Shown: in pieces, positions 6,855 through 8,874 of the stretch
Layout of the letters: each line of letters begins with the position of its first letter
How positions within the stretch are numbered: position 1 is the stretch's first letter
Origin: CAYRTD01 sp964426915
GTDB taxonomy: Bacteria; Bacteroidota; Bacteroidia; Bacteroidales; GCA-2748055
Direction of reading: 5' to 3'
DNA length: 8,874 bases
Assembly (NCBI GenBank): GCA_964426915.1
Contig: CAYRTD010000158.1
Coordinates: 1-8,874, forward strand
Notes under the pieces: model-generated
Database searches by the model: none
Seen by the model: only the letters and a program-made list of their open reading frames with translations
Told to the model about the DNA's origin: nothing
Program-made: the position numbers and the translations under genes

Positions 6855-8120
6855 TTATTTTCCAGCGAGAGAGATCAGGTATAGCAGGAAGAAGAGCAAT
6901 GCCCCACCCACAACTGTCCAGATAATTCCCTTTATATCTGTTCTGTCAAATTTTTCAAATTCCCAGTTTGTATCAGGAAACATTTTCTTATAATCGAAAC
7001 GTTGGGGATTTTCCATGGATAGTTGAAGCTGTCGTGCATCTTCCTCTTTGTCAGCAATAGCAGGAGTTTTCATTTTAGCGTAAAAACGATCCACGGTCTT
7101 TTTATCATCCGGTCTGGTAAGTAATGCCACGATGAATAATATAAGAAAAGGCCAGATAGTTCTGAATGCCAGGCGGATTGTTTCATTCAATGCTTGCGGG
7201 TTTTTCGAAAGATCAAATCCGATCGCATCCATTAAAACAAGCTCAAGTGAAAGCATTCCCGATCCATATACCTGATTCTGGTCATTCATTTTCAGTCCCT
7301 GCGTCCAGAATATTGAGCTTTCCGGTGTTTTATATATTTTTTCGAATTTATCACCTTCCTTGAGCCTCCCCGGCATGGTTCCTTCCGAAAGGCCCTTTCT
7401 ATCCAACCGGTCCCAAAGAGCAATTTCTTTTTGCCGTTCAATTACATCCACCTCTCTTGCAATATATGTTTTTTTGATGATTCTTGGTTCAACTGTTTTT
7501 GAAAGGTATTCGTCGGTTCTGACACCTGGCAGTGCCGGAATAAGAATTTGAAGGACAACAAAAAGTAGTGCAGTTGATATAGCTGAAGCCCAGGTACCGG
7601 GTCTGTTGGCTCTTCTCCATTTCATTCCCAGCCAAAAACCGGCAGCTACTACCACATTAAATTCCCACAAAAGCTTAATTATCTGGTAAACATTATCAAA
7701 CTGACGGGCTATTACCACACCTCCTGTTATGATAAAGACACCCATAAGTGCGCCGGTTCGCACATAAGTTTTCTCCTTTAAACGAGGGAAAAGCGGACGG
7801 AAAAGATTGTGAGTCAGCAGGCTGGAAGCGGTAATCATTAATGCGGTTGCCGTGGACATTAGGGCGGCAAGCAAGGCAGCAACCATTAACCCGACGAGTC
7901 CAATACCCAGGGAGCCAAGCAGGTCTCTGGAAGCAACTCCCCAAAGATAGTCCGGATTGCCAAGATGATTTGCATACAGGATTATCAGAAAGATGGCCGT
8001 AACTCCCCAAAAAAGCGTGGCTACCCTTTTTAGGTAAATACCCGTTGTGAAACCTGATCTGGCGATTATTTTCTGTAAATGTAACCGGGGAAGGATGAAA
8101 TTTCGTGCAGGTATGATATA
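6855..8120 (-). pseudogene. SSS-family sodium/solute symporter, N-terminal half missing
   Basis: The frame is open from a stop at 8121-8123 down to the TAA at 6855-6857 (421 codons), but recognisable transporter sequence begins only near 8070, at ARSGFTTGIYLKRVATLFWG. It continues through NHLGNPDYLWGVASRDLL and the family-typical GLVGLMVAALLAALMST. The first ATG (7886) lies inside that helix and would give 343 residues, so it is not a natural start. Counting from that Met, membrane segments are at about 1-24, 42-61, 68-90, 100-119, 243-257 and 318-340, with a polar 120-residue insert (121-242) between the fourth and fifth. One further helix lies upstream. Intact members have 12 or more helices, so about the first six, including much of the sodium and substrate site, are gone. 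No start codon or N-terminal sequence was found in 8073-8340. Transport is therefore unlikely. It immediately precedes the NagZ-like gene. Confidence 0.72.
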
Positions 8121-8340
8121 TTACTGCAAATATTCAATTTAGCAGCAGCCTCTGTGGTGGGCAGTAAAAATTATCAGCTTAGCCTGAATAAAATACGTGC
8201 AGGAGAACCACCGGTGAGCAGGTTTTCAGACGAATCGGTTTATTCATATAATTCAAAAAAAGCTCCGGAAGGTAAAGATCGCAATGGATCCTGTTTAAAT
8301 TTAATAAAAGTATGGAAAATGCAACATTAGAAATAGGATA
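8073..8340. other. Non-coding stretch upstream of the broken symporter
   Basis: No gene is supported here. The symporter similarity stops near 8070-8080 and nothing resembling its missing helices follows on any minus frame. A plus-strand frame is open from within the symporter to a stop at 8328-8330 but has no ATG before 8319. A 61-codon minus frame (8179-8364) has no recognisable domain. An 8-bp palindrome, CACCGGTG, lies near 8210. The stretch may be the remains of a deletion join plus an old promoter region. Confidence 0.5.
8296..8324 (-). promoter_or_regulatory. Candidate minus-strand promoter (TTG-N18-TAAATTTA)
   Basis: On the minus strand a TTG (8324-8322) is followed after 18 nt by TAAATTTA (8303-8296), which matches the Bacteroidota TAnnTTTG box at 7 of 8 positions. 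It points toward the truncated symporter, GH3 and SGNH genes, and lies back to back with the plus-strand candidate at 8357-8385, which has the same spacing. It could be the surviving promoter of the original operon. Such short AT-rich matches arise by chance, hence the modest score. Confidence 0.33.
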
Positions 8341-8356
8341 TGAGATTATTGTGCTA

Positions 8357-8385
8357 TTGCGCATAATAAAAATCTAACATCTTTG
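8357..8385 (+). promoter_or_regulatory. Candidate promoter of the exported GH3 gene (TTG-N18-CATCTTTG)
   Basis: A TTG at 8357-8359 is followed after 18 nt by CATCTTTG (8378-8385), 7 of 8 to the Bacteroidota TAnnTTTG box. Transcription would begin near 8391, giving a leader of about 138 nt before the ATG at 8529. That leader contains the long stem-loop at 8416-8497. The position, spacing and AT-rich surroundings fit a gene promoter, but there is no experimental or comparative support. Confidence 0.42.
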
Positions 8386-8415
8386 TAAAATAATTTTAGT
8401 TAGTAGTTTGTAGTT

Positions 8416-8497
8416 AAAAGGATCTCCCGGGTATTAATTCTTTCAGGACTCTTCCTGTTCGGTTCATATCAAGATCAATTTACCGGGGGATCCTTTT
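8416..8497 (+). promoter_or_regulatory. Long stem-loop in the leader of the exported GH3 gene
   Basis: AAAAGGATCTCCCGG (8416-8430) pairs with CCGGGGGATCCTTTT (8483-8497) over 15 pairs, with one T-G wobble. The stem continues after a bulged G8431 with TA/TA, and after an unpaired TT with AATT/AATT (8436-8439 with 8477-8480), for about 21 pairs in total. The enclosed 37 nt contain a perfect small hairpin, CAGGA-CTCT-TCCTG (8444-8457). The outer stem is preceded by A4 and followed by T4, the shape of an intrinsic terminator. However, it lies between a promoter candidate and a start codon 32 nt downstream, not after a gene. It could be an attenuator, an mRNA leader structure, a separate small RNA, or a small palindromic insertion. 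The pairing is seen directly; the function is inference. The loop matches no riboswitch class I recognise. Confidence 0.6.
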
Positions 8498-8528
8498 GTT
8501 ATGATAAAATTTTTAAATCTCAAATAAA

Positions 8529-8874
8529 ATGCGGGAAAGAAATAAAGACAGGTTTAAGAAGTATCTCCGGTTTGGATCAATCTTATTATGTGTGAGTATA
8601 GTTTTCTTCTTGTTTTTTCACTGTCGTAATAGTGAAAAAGATGAACCTCTGTATTTAAATACAGGTCTAACGGTAGAAGAAAGAGTAGAAGACTTACTGA
8701 GTCGAATGACACTTGAAGAAAAAGTTGCGCAGACTCATTGTACAACCGCTGATAATTTTGTGAACAATAATAAGATAGATACATCGAAAGCCGATTCTCT
8801 TCTGATCTATGGTATTGGTGAAATAAGAGATTATTTTCACACAGATGAAGCACATTCTGTGCAAATACATAATT
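8529..8874 (+). CDS. Exported GH3 family glycosidase, N-terminal part (runs off the window)
   Basis: The ATG at 8529 opens a frame that continues to the window end with no stop (115 codons seen). It begins with a basic stretch, then a hydrophobic core ending in Cys32 (SILLCVSIVFFLFFHC), read as a lipoprotein signal although the lipobox is atypical. Mature sequence follows with TVEERVEDLLSRMTLEEKVA (48-67), the standard entry into the GH3 TIM barrel of beta-glucosidase/xylosidase-type enzymes, then GIGEIRDYF. Catalytic residues lie outside the window, so specificity cannot be given. The start is preceded by an AT-rich run with no Shine-Dalgarno, as is common in Bacteroidota. Unlike the minus-strand GH3, it is predicted to act outside the cytoplasm. 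It is transcribed divergently from the symporter-GH3-SGNH unit and is probably part of the same degradative locus. Confidence 0.8.
   Translation, partial: MRERNKDRFKKYLRFGSILLCVSIVFFLFFHCRNSEKDEPLYLNTGLTVEERVEDLLSRMTLEEKVAQTHCTTADNFVNNNKIDTSKADSLLIYGIGEIRDYFHTDEAHSVQIHN

Noticed and set aside
7696..8010. Minus-strand frame of 104 codons overlapping the symporter
   Set aside because: It is a different frame from the one that encodes the symporter helices and shows no family pattern.
8124..8330. Plus-strand open frame with a protein-like composition
   Set aside because: There is no ATG before the last codons, no clear ribosome-binding site, no family recognised, and it runs antisense into the symporter remnant.
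8179..8364. Minus-strand frame of 61 codons upstream of the symporter
   Set aside because: It has no signal, domain or membrane pattern, does not resemble the missing symporter half, and would overlap the promoter candidates.
8554..8853. Minus-strand frame of 99 codons
   Set aside because: It is antisense to the clear GH3 N-terminus starting at 8529 and has no recognisable sequence.

Overview
The window looks like a piece of a Bacteroidota genome. One protein ends in a type A T9SS sorting domain, three others start with lipoprotein signals, ribosome-binding sites are AT-rich rather than Shine-Dalgarno, and promoter-like sites resemble the Bacteroidota TTG-N18-TAnnTTTG form. The intact genes are all on the minus strand. 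They encode extracytoplasmic or sugar-related proteins typical of a polysaccharide or glycoconjugate utilisation region. No tRNA, rRNA, CRISPR array or transposase was seen.

Layout, left to right. Positions 1-about 725 are a scrapyard: the C-terminal end of an AraC-type regulator (minus), a heavily deleted and frameshifted URO-D-like gene (plus), and a lipoprotein start (plus) that runs into the next gene antisense. Positions 639-3493 hold a two-gene minus-strand unit: a 707-residue DUF362 protein with three N-terminal membrane segments, a chitobiase-C-like domain and a T9SS tail, followed 5 nt later by a LamG-like lipoprotein. A 311-bp gap with no gene follows. Positions 3805-about 8070 hold a second minus-strand unit, in transcription order: an SSS-family sodium/solute symporter that has lost its N-terminal half, a cytoplasmic NagZ-like GH3 enzyme, and a predicted SGNH-hydrolase lipoprotein. 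Positions 8073-8528 are non-coding, with two divergent promoter candidates and a long stem-loop. A second GH3 gene, predicted to be exported as a lipoprotein, starts at 8529 on the plus strand and leaves the window.

Inferred working model: the exported GH3 and the SGNH esterase would trim a glycan outside the cytoplasm, the symporter would have imported the product, and the cytoplasmic NagZ-like GH3 would cleave it. The truncated symporter suggests this path is broken here, or served by another transporter. Truncated genes on both flanks point to deletions or rearrangements. The least ordinary items are the structured leader before the second GH3 gene and the DUF362 protein that combines a membrane anchor with a T9SS signal.
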